A stretch of DNA of 64,000 nucleotides from Polyodon spathula (GCF_017654505.1 NC_054547.1:21259975-21323974), one strand, 5' to 3'. Positions 1-11,604 are shown, counted from the stretch's first letter. Notes: generated by a model from the sequence alone, not told the origin. Translations and numbers: made by a program.

Positions 1-1140
1 TGGAATTGGTTTTAGCTCCCTTAGCAATGTTTATTTCTATTTCTCTCTTGGCCTTTCTAACTTCCTTTTTGAATTGCGTTTGTAGTTCTGTGTACTCTTT
101 CTGCGTACTTTCTTTTTGGTCCTTTTTTAATGCTCTGTAAAGTGCCTTTTTTCGCTGAATATTTTTTTAATTGATCTATTAAACCATTTTGGCCATTTAG
201 TTTTACATTTAGATTTGTCTACTTTAGGGATATAATTGTTTTGCGCCTCTAGTACTACATTTTTGAAGAACAACCATCCTTCTTCTGTGGGTGTTTTCTC
301 TATTTTACTCCAATCTACTTCTGTTAGTCTCTGTTTCATACCTTCATAGTTTGCTTTTCTAAAATTGTAAACCTTAGCTTTAGTCATTACTTTTGGGGAT
401 TTAAAAAACACTTCAAATGAGACCATGTTGTGGTCTGAGTTTGCCAGTGGTTCTCTGACCTCTGTTTTAGTTATTCTATCTTCGTTATTTGAAAAGACTA
501 AATCAAGGCATGCCTCCCCTCTAGTGGGTGCCTTCACAAATTGTGTTAGGAAGCAGTCATTTGTCATTTCCACCATTTCTATTTCATCCTTCGCGCTACC
601 CACCGGGTTTTCCCATTTTATTTGGGGGAAGTTGAAATCCCCCATTAGTATGGCTTCTCCTTTGCTACACGCATTTCTAATGTCATTGTATAACAGATTA
701 TTTTGCTCACCGTCTGAATCTGGCGGTCTATAGCATGCTCCTATTATTATGCCCTTTGAATTTTTGTCTGTTATTCTGACCCATATTGATTCGGTTTTAT
801 TTTCTTTGTCCAGGTTTAACACCTGGGCTTCAAGACTGTTTCTTATGTATAGCGCTACCCCTCCTCCTCTTCTGTCCTGCCTGTCTTTCCTATACAGTGT
901 ATACCCACAAATATTATATTCGTCCCCATCACTCTCAGACAACCAAGTTTCTGTAACACCTATCACATCATAGTTACCTGTTAGTGCAGTAGCTTCAAGT
1001 TCTAGAATTTTGTTTCTGATACTTCTAGCATTTAGATAAATACATTTAATGGTTGTCTTACCTGAGTTGTTGTTCTTGTTTTGATGCGGTCTCCCTTCTG
1101 TTTTTTTGCTGATTTCTCCCCCCTTCCTTTCTAGTTTAAA
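1..1140 (-). pseudogene. CR1 ORF2, endonuclease part, frameshifted
   Basis: ORF2 encodes an APE-type endonuclease followed by reverse transcriptase and drives target-primed reverse transcription. Visible here are the conserved GVTETWLS block with the catalytic Glu, the DFNFP block and the SDHN block with the catalytic Asp/His. The frame is open upstream of the endonuclease and runs past the ORF1 stop near 1131, so the two ORFs overlap slightly; there is no clear ORF2 start codon. Near 165-172 an A-run is one base shorter than in copy B, which shifts the frame and ends it at 127. The rest of ORF2 is outside the window. Not functional as it stands. Confidence 0.85.
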
Positions 1141-2018
1141 TGCTTCCGAACCTGCTCGAGGATCTTTTCTCCGAGTAGACTAGTTCCCTTGTTATTTAAA
1201 TGCAGTCCATCCCGTCTATACAGATAGTCCTCGTTGTAGAATGTGGTCCAATGATCAAGATAGGTGAAGCCTTCCCGTGTGCACCACGTCTTCAGCCATG
1301 CGTTTTGATTAATTATTTCCAGCTGTCCATATGGTCCTTTGCAAGGTGCGGGTAGTATACCAGAAAATACCACAGTTTTGGTTTTCTCTTTTAATTTCCT
1401 TCCTAGCTCTCTGAATTTGTTTTGCAGGGATTTTGGTCTGTCTCTTCCAATGTTGTTTGTACCGATGTGGACGACTACTACCGGGTAGTCTCCTGTTCGT
1501 TCTAGGAGCCTGTCCACGTTCTCAGTGATATGCTTGACCGAGGCTCCCGGAAGGCAGCACACTGTTGTAGTAAGGGGGTCCAAACTACGAATTGAACTTG
1601 CTGTGTTTCTCAATATGGAGTCCCCAACAATCATGACCTCCCTTCTTTTTGCTGTCCTGTCACCACTGTCAATAGGGTCCTGGATGTTGTTCCTTTCGTT
1701 CTCTTGTTGTTGGTTCTGCTCATCAAAATTCTGAAGTGACTCAAATCTGTTGGTTGTTTTGATTTCTGGTGGTTGTTTTTGACAAAGTTTCTTTTTTTCC
1801 CTGCTTCTGCCTACCTGAACCCAGCTGTTCTGACCTTTTATCTCTCTGGTGGCTTTCAGTCTGTTAGGGGTGATGCAGACTTCCATGAATTGTGGGTGTG
1901 CCAGTTCCTCAAGATCCTGTTGCTGTCTCACTTCTTCCAGCTCCATTTCTAGCATACTTACTAGTTTATGCAAATCCTGGATCGTGCGGCACTTTACGCA
2001 CACTTGGTTTAGCTCCAC
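1131..2018 (-). CDS. CR1 ORF1 protein with SGNH-hydrolase (esterase) domain
   Basis: This is a 295-residue open frame. Residues about 1-40 hold a Cys-rich start (VCVKC) and a Leu/Glu-rich stretch that looks like a short coiled coil. A polar linker follows. Residues about 125-295 form an SGNH/GDSL-type hydrolase: the nucleophile block reads VGDSIL, the GxN block reads IGTNNIGRD, and the last block reads DGLHLNN, giving Ser, Asn and Asp/His catalytic positions. Esterase domains are known in ORF1 of CR1 and L2 LINEs, where ORF1 protein binds RNA. No stop or shift was seen. The true start may lie upstream, because the frame reads open past the first Met towards 2050. Its stop overlaps the frame of ORF2 downstream. 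Confidence 0.85.
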   Translation of the reverse strand: MELNQVCVKCRTIQDLHKLVSMLEMELEEVRQQQDLEELAHPQFMEVCITPNRLKATREIKGQNSWVQVGRSREKKKLCQKQPPEIKTTNRFESLQNFDEQNQQQENERNNIQDPIDSGDRTAKRREVMIVGDSILRNTASSIRSLDPLTTTVCCLPGASVKHITENVDRLLERTGDYPVVVVHIGTNNIGRDRPKSLQNKFRELGRKLKEKTKTVVFSGILPAPCKGPYGQLEIINQNAWLKTWCTREGFTYLDHWTTFYNEDYLYRRDGLHLNNKGTSLLGEKILEQVRKHLN

Positions 2019-2109
2019 TGGGTTTTCCAGAGATACAGAGCAATAAACCTGTTAGCGGTCGAGCTGGTCGCGTTGCTTTATCTCATCTGTGAGTAATTCC
2101 TTAGGGTGA

Positions 2110-3611
2110 AAGAAAGATTGAAATCATTACAGTTGTAGATTGATTTATTTCGATTTAGTTTTTATTTGAATTGTTTTATCTCTTAGTAGTTTCACCCACT
2201 CCGTCTTTTATAAACGTCTTGCATTTCTTTTTTACATTTTGGAACTCAAATCCAAATCTGTATTTGGGTATAAAAGGTGTGACATTTTTTAAATTTAAGT
2301 TAGTCTCTCCAGAAAATGATAATTCTGTGATATCAGAGAAAAACAATCGATTGAGTCAGAAATTATGATTTTTATAACTTTCTTCTAGTACACCACCCAC
2401 TCGATATATATTTGTCCAAAACAAATCTATATATTGAGGGCCACAATATAGTGAGAGATCCATAAAAAATTAAATAGGCTAATAACAAATACTGTACAAC
2501 TACACCCTCATTTTATTGGGGCATCGGGTCCAATATAACTCCTCTACGCAACCGGCTTTTTCTCATTTTTTATATAAAAAGCAGCAAACCATTTTAATTC
2601 GTACTGCTGAGGGTAATTGCTTCTCATCATCTTATGCATCCAACTATTGCTTGTTTCTGGTTTTGTAAAATGAACAGTTTGTGCATGTTGCACTTTGAGG
2701 TGACGACTTTGATAAATTTTTCCTAGATCAACCTAGGAGCGAAAATCGTTACAACTCCTGTTAACAGCATAGCTAATCATTGGAAATAATATCAGCACAC
2801 ATTTACGCATCCACCTACCTATCTTATCATCTTTATATGCACCTCATAAGAATCTTCAAATTCCGTAATCTGACTGCACATGTTTAATTCATAGGTAGCT
2901 GTCAGTTACCATCCTTACACAGTGGTTCTCTCAGAAAGGTTTTGCATAATTATTATACAAATTGTAGCATGTCTTCTATAAATTCCATACATACAATAGC
3001 ATTAGTAAACAAAAATCTGGTTGATACATTTTAGGGTGACGGTATTAAGATGTTTAGATCATTAAAATAGTGGGTTTCCATGCTCTCCAATTCTCTCTCC
3101 ATTGTTGGGAGAATGTGACATAGCACGCACACACCACTTGCATTCTTCATGCTACAGGAAGCGCGTGGTCAAATCATGGAGGGATTCAAAGGGTGGATAA
3201 ATCGTATTCTCACATTAAAAAGTAGCACACATTTTTTAACAGATTTTTTTTTTTTTTTTTTTTTGTATTTGTGTAATTCTATGTCTGGGTTTTTATTTTG
3301 TATTCTGGATTTTTTTTTTTTTACATGTTGTTAGTGGCCAAATAAAGCAGGATTCACTTGCTGTGCTTCAACACAACCTTTGTAAAGCCAGTTTAAGAAA
3401 GTTGTACGATATCTGTAGACACACAAAAGCAAATTGGAAAAGACAGAAACATTTCAATATACCATCCTTTTCTTTAATATTAATTAGGTTATTTGCATTT
3501 GGAAGGAGAATTTCTCTCCCTGAAAGAAAACTACATCAAAACCCAAATTACCCAAAAGGTTCTAGAAAAAATATGGAAACCATGGAAACCCCACCATTGT
3601 GAGTATAAACT
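2110..3611. other. Intergenic, no gene recognised
   Basis: AT-rich sequence with no recognisable coding region or repeat family. It holds a T tract at 3244-3264. A frame at 3363-3602 is open but matches nothing I know and has ordinary AT-rich composition. Confidence 0.5.
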
Positions 3612-4585
3612 GAATCTATAACAAAAACATTGTCAATGTAAAAAAAAAAAAAAAAAAAAAATTAGAAAAACGCAACATCCATTTAAAGTGGTGATATCAA
3701 ATAAAAATGCCCAAGTCAGGAGAAGCAATTGGGGCAACCTTGTCAAACATCAAGCAAATAGGCACAATTGGAAAGGTGCTGGGGCCCAACATTCACACAA
3801 TTGTTGCTTCTAACTTGGCTTCTTTTTTTTCATCACTCTTTGTACAACATCAAGGGCATTCCCTTATCAGCTCAAAAGTCACATCTGCAAAAAAAATATT
3901 GACAATGCACAAGCAAAAAAAAAGGCTCCAACACCCCAGCCCTGGATTTGCAATGCCTGCCCCATCAGTTGTCACTTCCCATACACTTACCTTATCCCTT
4001 GCACTCGTTGCCATTATTCGTCTTGTTCAACATCATTATTGGAGATATATATATAATATTGCTTCATGCTTCATGTATTCTTGTATGAATGGGCTAAATG
4101 TCTGTCCATGTGTGCTCTGATCTACCTGTGCCTTACCTGCATGTTGTCCGTGTGTCTTCCCAAAGTATACTTGTCTGCGCCTGTGATGACGCCTCTCCCA
4201 TTCCCTGTCTGTCTTTCTCTCTGTAGTAGTTCTTGTATGGATAACCAAGAACACTTCAGTCTGTGTTGAGTACTTTCCTTGTCACATATGTGTCTCAGCA
4301 TCTTTATTCTGGTTACAACCCAGCTGATAAGGGAATGAACATTTCAATGTAAAGTGGTGCGATCAAAAAAATAAGCCATGTTAGAAGCAACAATTGTGTG
4401 AATGTTGGGCCCCAGCACCTTTCCAATTGTGCATATTTGCTTGATATTTGACAAGGTTGCTCCAATTGCTTGTCCTGACTTGGGCTTTTGTGTTTGATAT
4501 CACCACTTTAAATGGCTGTTGCGTTTTTATAACTTGTTTTTTTACATTGACAAGGTTTTTGTTATAAATATCATGTCTTTTTCAA
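3612..4585. repeat. Long inverted repeat (foldback or MITE-like element)
   Basis: The left arm (about 3612-3880) and right arm (about 4318-4585) are reverse complements over roughly 260 bp with scattered mismatches. Both arms contain, in opposite orientation, the string CCCAACATTCACACAATTGT and a block ending CATTCCCTTATCAGCT. The loop of about 440 bp has no recognised gene. An A tract (3639-3660) lies in the left arm where the right arm has only a short T run. Arms this long suggest a foldback DNA transposon or MITE; I found no clear target duplication. Confidence 0.75.
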
Positions 4586-5279
4586 ATAGTGAATAAATAA
4601 TAATGAATAAAGCGAGGGAAAGCTATTCGAGAATGTTTATGGTAAATAGACAGACAGACAAGACAAGAGAGTAATAAGTAGAGACCACACTGGGTTGATC
4701 CCCGGAGCCAGCATCGCAGCCGTAGTTTGTGCTGATGTGCTGGGGAGGCAAAATGAGCTGATCCCTGGAACCAGCATTACACTTGAGCAATCAACACCAG
4801 ACAGAAGGATATCTACATCATCAGATGGAAAACAATACAAATGGATGGAGATGCAGATGGATCACATTCGATTACTGCAAAGCTACACCTTAGTTGGTGC
4901 TTATCTTGGTGAGAGCCTAGTTCAAATCAACAAGAAGTTCAACATCTACTCTCATGTAATGGAAATCATATAAGAGAAATGAGAAAAGATTTGAAAGTAA
5001 AATAATGATAGAAGGGACTTTTGGACAGTATTGAAAGTGTTAAGATTGTATTGTTTTAGTTGCAAATGTACAGCCATGAGAGGTGAAATCAATATGTCTG
5101 TTTTGGTAGGTATTGATATATTGATATTTACGTAGGTGCAAAATATTATGAATGGTTAAAAAGGTACATTTGCATGTCCTTGCTAAAGGATAGTATAATA
5201 ACACATTTTAATGCTGAAAAAAACCCATTATTCTCCTTATTATTAGTGTTAGAAGTTAGGCCAATGTAAGGCATTTGTA
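4586..5279. other. Intergenic, short internal repeat
   Basis: No gene recognised. Two related segments at about 4694-4725 and 4758-4790 (GATCCCCGGAGCCAGCAT and GATCCCTGGAACCAGCAT) form an imperfect direct repeat of about 65 bp period. The sequence between here and the USP-like pseudogene is AT-rich. Confidence 0.4.
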
Positions 5280-6150
5280 AAGCATTAGATCTCTTGATAA
5301 AAGGCCATATCCATGTCCTTTGCAATTGTTGGCCATGGTTTGACTTCAATGAGTGCATCAGTTGCATGCACCCATTTCCAGTAGCACCCACAGCAAGAAG
5401 AGACACATAATGTCCTGAAGTAACACCCTGTCCTTTCCTTGGTGTATGATAATGGAAGATAACTGGTCATTCCTGTTGTCTACAGTAATTTTGATCTGCT
5501 GCACAGCAGTAAACTTGGCTTTGTAACGGTCCTGTCTGGTTTGGACTGCAATCATTCTTCCAGTTGACTGAATAAGTTCACGTTTCATACCTGTTGAAAT
5601 TTTGCATTGCCTTAATTTGCTACCAAGAATCGTTGCCCATTTGTCATTTCTGTAAATGAGTTCTTCCAAACACATGGAATCTGTACCAGCAGGTACATGT
5701 AGAGGGTAAACATGCAGCACCTGTCAGTTTGATGAGCAGCAGTTACATCTACTACATAGAATGTCATGATTTATTGTGATTGAAACCATGCGAGATACTT
5801 CAGGACAAATTTCAGACAATTTGGTGAGAAACTCTGCAACATTTTGCAGCTCACCTGTATTGAAGGGCTCTCCTAAGAAGTGACAAGTATCCACAATAGT
5901 TAGAGATGCAGTGGATGGCAAGTGATCATAGTTGTGAACAAAGCTCCTGATAGCCTTGTGTTGATTGTGTTTTAATGAATCTTTCAGAGGCTGCAAGTGA
6001 AGAAGGCACTGCAATGTTGCATTTGCATAGCATGAGGTGAAATTCAGGATGCTCAAGCCTCTGAATGGATGTGTAAGAGCAAGTGTTCTCTTAGAAGATT
6101 GAGGCTTTTGCTGTTCCTGAACATTAGTGATGGCTCGGTGAATGAAATGC
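5280..6150 (-). pseudogene. USP-like ubiquitin protease remnant
   Basis: On the minus strand, in several frames, pieces of a ubiquitin-specific protease (peptidase C19) can be followed in order. The Cys box near 6070-6010 reads GLSILNFTSCYANATLQC, matching the family pattern of Gly-Leu, Asn, Cys-Tyr, Asn, Leu-Gln. A Gln-box-like segment, GELQNVAEFLTKL, follows near 5850-5800, then a Cys-rich metal-finger-like segment. Towards 5480-5280 come a His-box-like IIIHQGKD and a tail with Trp and Asp. At least two shifts break the frame, near 5720 and 5400. The family hydrolyses ubiquitin from proteins. Here it lies directly downstream of a helicase-like fragment on the same strand, so I read it as the C-terminal part of a mobile-element polyprotein rather than a processed host USP. 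That link is inference. Confidence 0.6.
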
Positions 6151-6199
6151 ACCCGATCTTTTACCTTGTGCCTTTTGTGCATGTTGGTCTCCTTCAAGT

Positions 6200-6800
6200 T
6201 TATCAACTTAGGGCAATGAATCCCTCTGAGCCTACTGTACTCTGCAACTGCAATTTGAGGTGCCTAAATGCAGGTGGTGTCAAAAAGCTGATAAAGTGGA
6301 CACTGTTTAAGGATATAACTCTGGAAAGTGCAACAAAATTTTGTCCCTAGGAAGAAATGGAGTTACCAAGATCCATCATATCTGTGTTTAGAGTCTTACG
6401 CTGGAATTTGTGAATGGTGATTAAATGAGCACCAATGACTGGGAACTACTCTCGAACAATGTAGACTCTGTCCATGATTTCAAACTTTGAGTGTAAACGT
6501 TAAACGGTATGGGTGACTCCATTTTTAAATTAGATGGTTATGGTTTTGACCATACTTGTACTTTCCAGATAGTAGGAAACAGCTTGAAGCTTCCCTGTTG
6601 CCGCATTGATGAGACCAGTGGCAATGTCAATGTTCTTGCAAAGCACCAGTTTGCAGCCTATTTTGACCAGTAGGGAATTTTTCAGTACATTTCTCTGGAA
6701 GTTACAAAGGCAGTCCACAGTCCATAAGATGAATGTCCTCTCCAGGCATACGATCATGCACGGCAGTCTGGATCTGGTTATAGGCATCTACAGTAGGCAT
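6200..6800 (-). pseudogene. PIF1-type helicase fragment, Helitron-like
   Basis: On the minus strand, 6787-6530 encodes a run resembling the C-terminal half of PIF1/RecD-like helicases: KIGCKLVLCKNIDIATGLIN followed by ATGKL. PIF1 proteins have the pattern G-x-V-M-L-x-x-N-x-D-x-x-x-G-L-x-N-G-x-x-G at this place. A stop follows, and the expected SF1 motif V/VI region (about 6500-6210) is only vaguely readable, with several stops. PIF1-type helicases of this kind occur in Helitrons and some other eukaryotic mobile elements. No Rep-type domain or Helitron terminus was found nearby. The USP-like pseudogene continues in the same orientation. Confidence 0.55.
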
Positions 6801-6839
6801 GACGTAGGTTGAGCCCTCAGGATGAAATAGTTAGATGGC

Positions 6840-8470
6840 TATTTCTTTTTAATTAGCAGTGGGAGAATAACATTTCAACAAGTACATTAGAATCTGCCAG
6901 AACTGACGAATGCTGTATCTACTATAGATACTAATGAGAGCAAAACAATTACAAAAGAAAAACAAGGAAAATGCAGAATTTTTTCAAGTAAGCTGGGGGT
7001 TTTTGTATAAATGGATTTATATTTTTAAACATTGCAATAACAGTTCTGCTTGTGAAGCATCCACACTATAATTTGACAGAACAGGTGATTTATTTGTACT
7101 GTGCAGGACCTTATTTTGCCCCATTGGTGCTTGAGCTCCACAGTACTCACAGAATCGTTGCCTGTGCACCTATTATCAGTGATTAAAGCTTGGTTTTCAA
7201 ACAAACTGATTATCGCTTACCAATACTGTATTGGTCTAAGAAAAGTCTGTTTTAAAAAAGTAATTTCAGCTTTTAATCACTTAAAATATGCTGAAGATAA
7301 CGTAAACAACACCAAGCTACAGACAGGGAGTCCCAAGCTTTAAATGTGTTACTGTGTATAAATAAGAACTCAACTTTATTATGAATATTGTGTTATTATG
7401 TTTTAAGCAACATACTACGATAGTGTTTTTTTATGGTAATTGTTTGTTTATTAGTTTTCAAATGTTTAGTAAAACGTGACCTATTGTTTGACCTTGTTAG
7501 TACAACCGGCCCCCTTTGCTAATAACATCTTTAGTCAGGGTCATAACCAAGTATAAATCTCCACATTTTTGTAAAATGACTTTACACTTACTTCTAAAGA
7601 TGCAACGCGTTTCTGTAAATTCAAATGATAAATTTCTCATCCCATGGAGAAGGAGAATACAAATGAAAAACACCATGAAGTGGGGTTGACATTGCAAGGG
7701 AGATGACTGGAGGTTTCCTGGTTCCGATCGAGGGACAATTTTCTAAACATTATTTATGAATGCTTATTCACCATTGCTACACCCTGTTAGAAAATTGACT
7801 TCCTTGTATTTTTTTTAATTATTCATCATTTAATCATAAAATCACAATTTAGAAGATTAAATACACTACTATACTTCTCTTGGGCACTGCCATAATAGGG
7901 TCACACGACTGTGTTACTGCACGCCGATTGGCTCAGTGGATATGTTGGATTTTGCTAAATTAGAATCCTAGTGTATAGTGAGTTATGGAATTAAACGCTC
8001 ATTTGAGTTGTATTTAACATGGTGTATATAGTGTTTTGAGGACAAAGGACACTGAACATCAGAAAGTAGGTACTGTGAGAAAAATGATCCTGCATTTAGC
8101 TCAGTTTTGGTGCAAATAGAATATATAGCGCTTTGCATCTAAACTCTTCATATATATACAGTGGAGCTGAATTTGTGCCACATAAAAATGTGAGAAACGT
8201 CATTCGTGTGTGTGTGGCCATCTGTCTGTGGTTATTGTTCTTATACAGTTCTGCAGTTATGCATCATATAGCGCTGTGAACACTGTTTATATTTTCTGCA
8301 CTCTTAAATTAAGGATAGTTCATACACTAGTACAGCCAAGGTGGTCAGTCAGCCCAATCGACTCAATCATATGTGTTCGTGGGTTGTTTTGAGCTCCCTA
8401 TGAGATATTCCGATACAAATAAGCCCTGTATGAAGCTAATTTGATACAAATCATATGCAAAGTTTGAAAT
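6840..8470. other. Intergenic, nothing recognised
   Basis: AT-rich sequence without recognisable genes, terminal repeats or tandem arrays. Short open frames here look like chance. Confidence 0.5.
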
Positions 8471-8475
8471 GTAAG

Positions 8476-9240
8476 CAGGTAACTATGATGTGATAGGTGT
8501 TACAGAAACGTGGTTGTCTGAGAGTGATGGGGACGAATTTAATATTTGTGGGTATACACTGTATAGGAAAGACAGGCAGGACAGAAGAGGAGGAGGGGTA
8601 GCGTTATACATAAGAAACAGTCTTGAAGCCCAGGGGTTAAACCTGGACAAAGAAAATAAAGCCGAATCAATATGGGTCAGAATAACGGACAAAAATTCAA
8701 AAGGCATAATAATAGGAGCATGCTATAGACCGCCAGATTCAGACGGTGAGCACAATAATCTGTTATACAATGACATTAGAAATGTGTGTAGCAAAGGAGA
8801 AGCCATACTAATGGGGGATTTCAACTTCCCCCAAATAAAATGGGAAAACCCGGTGGGTAGCGCGAAGGATGAAATAGAAATGGTGGAAATGACAAATGAC
8901 TGCTTCCTAACACAATTTGTGAAGGCACCCACTAGAGGGGAGGCATGCCTTGATTTAGTCTTTTCAAATAACGAAGATAGAATAACTAAAACAGAGGTCA
9001 GAGAACCACTGGCAAACTCAGACCACAACATGGTCTCATTTGAAGTGTTTTTTAAATCCCCAAAAGTAATGACTAAAGCTAAGGTTTACAATTTTAGAAA
9101 AGCAAACTATGAAGGTATGAAACAGAGACTAACAGAAGTAGATTGGAGTAAAATAGAGAAAACACCCACAGAAGAAGAATGGATGGTTGTTCTTCAAAAA
9201 TGTAGTACTAGAGGCGCAAAACAATTATATCCCTAAAGTA
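8476..9240 (+). pseudogene. CR1 ORF2 endonuclease part, separated by a frameshift
   Basis: This codes for most of the APE-type endonuclease with GVTETWLS, DFNFP and SDHN blocks, like copy A. The first residues are missing because of the 5' truncation. Near 9178-9184 four bases (ATGG repeated) are extra compared with copy A, so the reading frame shifts and stops at 9236. The reverse transcriptase follows in another frame from 9187. Apart from this break the frame is intact. Confidence 0.88.
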
Positions 9241-11172
9241 GACAAATCTAAATGTAAAACTAAATTGCCAAAATGGTTTAATAGATCAATTAAAAAAAAT
9301 ATTCAGCGAAAAAAGGCACTTTACAGAGCATTAAAAAAGGACCAAAAAGAAAGTACGCAGAAAGAGTACACAGAACTGCAAACGCAAGTCAAAAAGGAAG
9401 TTAGAAAGGCCAAGAGAGAAATAGAAATGAACATTGCTAAGGGAGCTAAAACCAATTCCAAAATGTTTTTCCAATATTACAACAGCAAGAGAACATTCAA
9501 AGAGGAGATTAAATGTTTAAGAGATACAAATGGCAAAATCGTAGAGGAAGAAAAAAAAATAGCAAATATGTTAAATGATTACTTTTCACAAGTTTTTACA
9601 AAGGAAGATAATGACAACATGCCCCACATGTCATCCAGTTCCTATCCAGTTTTAAATAACTTTAGCATAACTGAGGCAGAAGTGTTAAAGGGACTAGGAG
9701 CTCTTAAAATAAACAAATCCCCTGGGCCGGATGAGATCCTCCCAGTAGTACTCAAAGAAATGAAAGAAGTAATTTACAAACCGCTAACCAAGATCATGCA
9801 GCAGTCTCTTGACACAGGGGTGGTACCGACAGACTGGAAAATTGCAAACGTAATACCGATCCACAAAAAGGGAAACAAAACTGAACCAGGTAACTACAGA
9901 CCAGTAAGCCTGACTTCTATTATATGCAAACTTATGGAAACTATAATAAGATCCAAAATGGAAAATTACCTATATGGTAACAGGGTACTGGGAGACAGTC
10001 AACATGGTTTTAGGAAAGGGAGATCGTGCCTAACTAACTTGCTTGATTTTTTTGAGGATGCAACATCGATAATGGATAATTGCAAAGCATATGACATGGT
10101 TTATTTAGATTTCCAGAAAGCTTTTGACAAAGTCCCGCACAAAAGATTAATTCTCAAACTGAACGCAGTTGGGATTCAAGGAAACGCATGTACATGGATT
10201 AGGGAGTGGTTAACATGTAGAAAACAGAAAGTACTGATTAGAGGAAAAACCTCAGAATGGAGTGTGGTAACCAGCGGTGTACCACAGGGATCAGTATTAG
10301 GTCCTCTGCTATTCCTAATCTACATTAATGATTTAGATTCTGGTATAGTAAGCAAACTTGTTAAATTTGCAGACGACACAAAAGTAGGAGGAGTGGCAAA
10401 CACTGTTGCAGCAGCAAAGGTCATTCAAAATGATCTAGACAAGATTCAGAACTGGGCAGACACATGGCAAATGACATTTAATAGAGAAAAGTGTAAGGTA
10501 CTGCACGCAGGAAATAAAAATGTACATTATAAATATCATATGGGAGATATTGAAATTGGAGAAGGAATCTATGAAAAAGACCTAGGAGTTTTTGTTGACT
10601 CAGAAATGTCTTCATCTAGACAATGTGGGGAAGCTATAAAAAAGGCTAACAAGATGCTCGGATACATTGTGAAAAGTGTTGAATTTAAATCAAGGGAAGT
10701 AATGTTAAAACTGTACAATGCACTAGTAAGACCTCATCTTGAATATTGTGTGCAGTTCTGGTCACCTCGCTATAAAAAAGATATTGCTGCTCTAGAAAGA
10801 GTGCAAAGAAGAGCGACCAGAATTATTCCGGGCTTAAAAGGCATGTCATATGCAGCCAGGCTAAAAGAATTGAATCTGTTCAGTCTTGAACAAAGAAGAC
10901 TACGTGGCGACCTAATTCAAGCATTCAAAATTCTAAAAGGTATTGACAGTGTCGACCCAAGGGACTTTTTCAGCCTGAAAAAAGAAACAAGGACCAGGGG
11001 TCACAAATGGAGTTTAGAAAAAGGGGCATTCAGAACAGAAAATAGGAGACACTTTTTTACACAGAGAATTGTGAGGGTCTGGAATCAACTCCCCAGTAAT
11101 GTTGTTGAAGCTGACACCCTGGGATCCTTCAAGAAGCTGCTTGATGAGATTTTGGGATCAATAAGCTACTAA
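9187..11172 (+). CDS. CR1 ORF2 reverse transcriptase part, long intact frame
   Basis: A 661-residue frame. The first 120 residues link endonuclease to reverse transcriptase and are Lys/Arg-rich. The polymerase follows: SPGPDEILP (block 2), PVSLTS (block 3), HGFRKGRSC, VYLDFQKAFDKVPH (first catalytic Asp), SGVPQGSVLGPLLF, and FADDTKV (catalytic Asp pair). The C-terminal part contains PHLEYCVQFW and the family's typical tail. It would copy the element RNA at a nicked target. The displayed Met is probably not a natural start, because the frame belongs to ORF2, whose endonuclease is separated by a 4-base insertion. No stop or shift lies inside. It could still be translated if shifted, but copy B lacks the endonuclease start. 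Confidence 0.9.
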   Translation: MFFKNVVLEAQNNYIPKVDKSKCKTKLPKWFNRSIKKNIQRKKALYRALKKDQKESTQKEYTELQTQVKKEVRKAKREIEMNIAKGAKTNSKMFFQYYNSKRTFKEEIKCLRDTNGKIVEEEKKIANMLNDYFSQVFTKEDNDNMPHMSSSSYPVLNNFSITEAEVLKGLGALKINKSPGPDEILPVVLKEMKEVIYKPLTKIMQQSLDTGVVPTDWKIANVIPIHKKGNKTEPGNYRPVSLTSIICKLMETIIRSKMENYLYGNRVLGDSQHGFRKGRSCLTNLLDFFEDATSIMDNCKAYDMVYLDFQKAFDKVPHKRLILKLNAVGIQGNACTWIREWLTCRKQKVLIRGKTSEWSVVTSGVPQGSVLGPLLFLIYINDLDSGIVSKLVKFADDTKVGGVANTVAAAKVIQNDLDKIQNWADTWQMTFNREKCKVLHAGNKNVHYKYHMGDIEIGEGIYEKDLGVFVDSEMSSSRQCGEAIKKANKMLGYIVKSVEFKSREVMLKLYNALVRPHLEYCVQFWSPRYKKDIAALERVQRRATRIIPGLKGMSYAARLKELNLFSLEQRRLRGDLIQAFKILKGIDSVDPRDFFSLKKETRTRGHKWSLEKGAFRTENRRHFFTQRIVRVWNQLPSNVVEADTLGSFKKLLDEILGSISY

Positions 11173-11246
11173 CAACCAAACGAGCAAGATGGGCTGAATG
11201 GCCTCCTCTCGTTTGTAAACTTTCTTATGTTCTTATGTTCTTATGC

Positions 11247-11604
11247 ATGTTTTCAGTACCAAACAATAATAATGTTAATTTTTTTTTTTTTTTACTTGGG
11301 TCAACACATACAATTAATAAGGACAATTAAATGGTATTCCTTTCTGAATGTACATTACATCTTTTCATCTGCAATCGGCAACACGATGGGGAAAACAGCT
11401 TGTTTATTTATTTATTATTATATATCTTTTTTAATATCATTTTGTCTGGAGCGGGGATGCGGAGCAGGAATCACAAGGAGTGGAGCGGAAGGAAAGAAAG
11501 AGGCTAGCCGAGCAAAGAAAGAGCGGAGGATATTATGAGCTGTGAGCGGAATTGTCACAGCTTTGCTCTGCTCACATTCTCTAAACATAACACAGACGAT
11601 TGCC
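11247..11604. other. Short gap, nothing recognised
   Basis: T tract at 11279-11294. A purine-rich segment at 11450-11535 is open in one frame but has no similarity I can name. Confidence 0.4.

Larger units (their letters stand above)
1..2110 (-). mobile_element. CR1-type LINE, copy A, cut by the left window edge
   Basis: Read on the minus strand, this holds an ORF1 (esterase-like) followed by the endonuclease part of ORF2. The sequence matches copy B (8475-11246) almost base for base over the shared endonuclease region. Copy A is the only one in the window that keeps ORF1 and the 5' side of the element; its reverse transcriptase lies beyond position 1. The 5' end is placed near 2110 because recognisable coding ends at about 2050, but no boundary signal fixes it. 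CR1 elements usually lack target duplications, so none was expected. The family assignment rests on the ORF1 SGNH domain, the ORF2 type and the octamer-like 3' tail seen in copy B. Confidence 0.88.
8475..11246 (+). mobile_element. CR1-type LINE, copy B, 5'-truncated
   Basis: The match to copy A begins abruptly at about 8475 inside the endonuclease coding region, a typical 5' truncation. The element runs through the whole reverse transcriptase to a 3' tail in which TTCTTATG-like octamers are repeated (11222-11246), the hallmark of CR1 3' ends. The 3' region is nearly identical to copy C (14623-15525). This suggests a young family. Confidence 0.92.
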
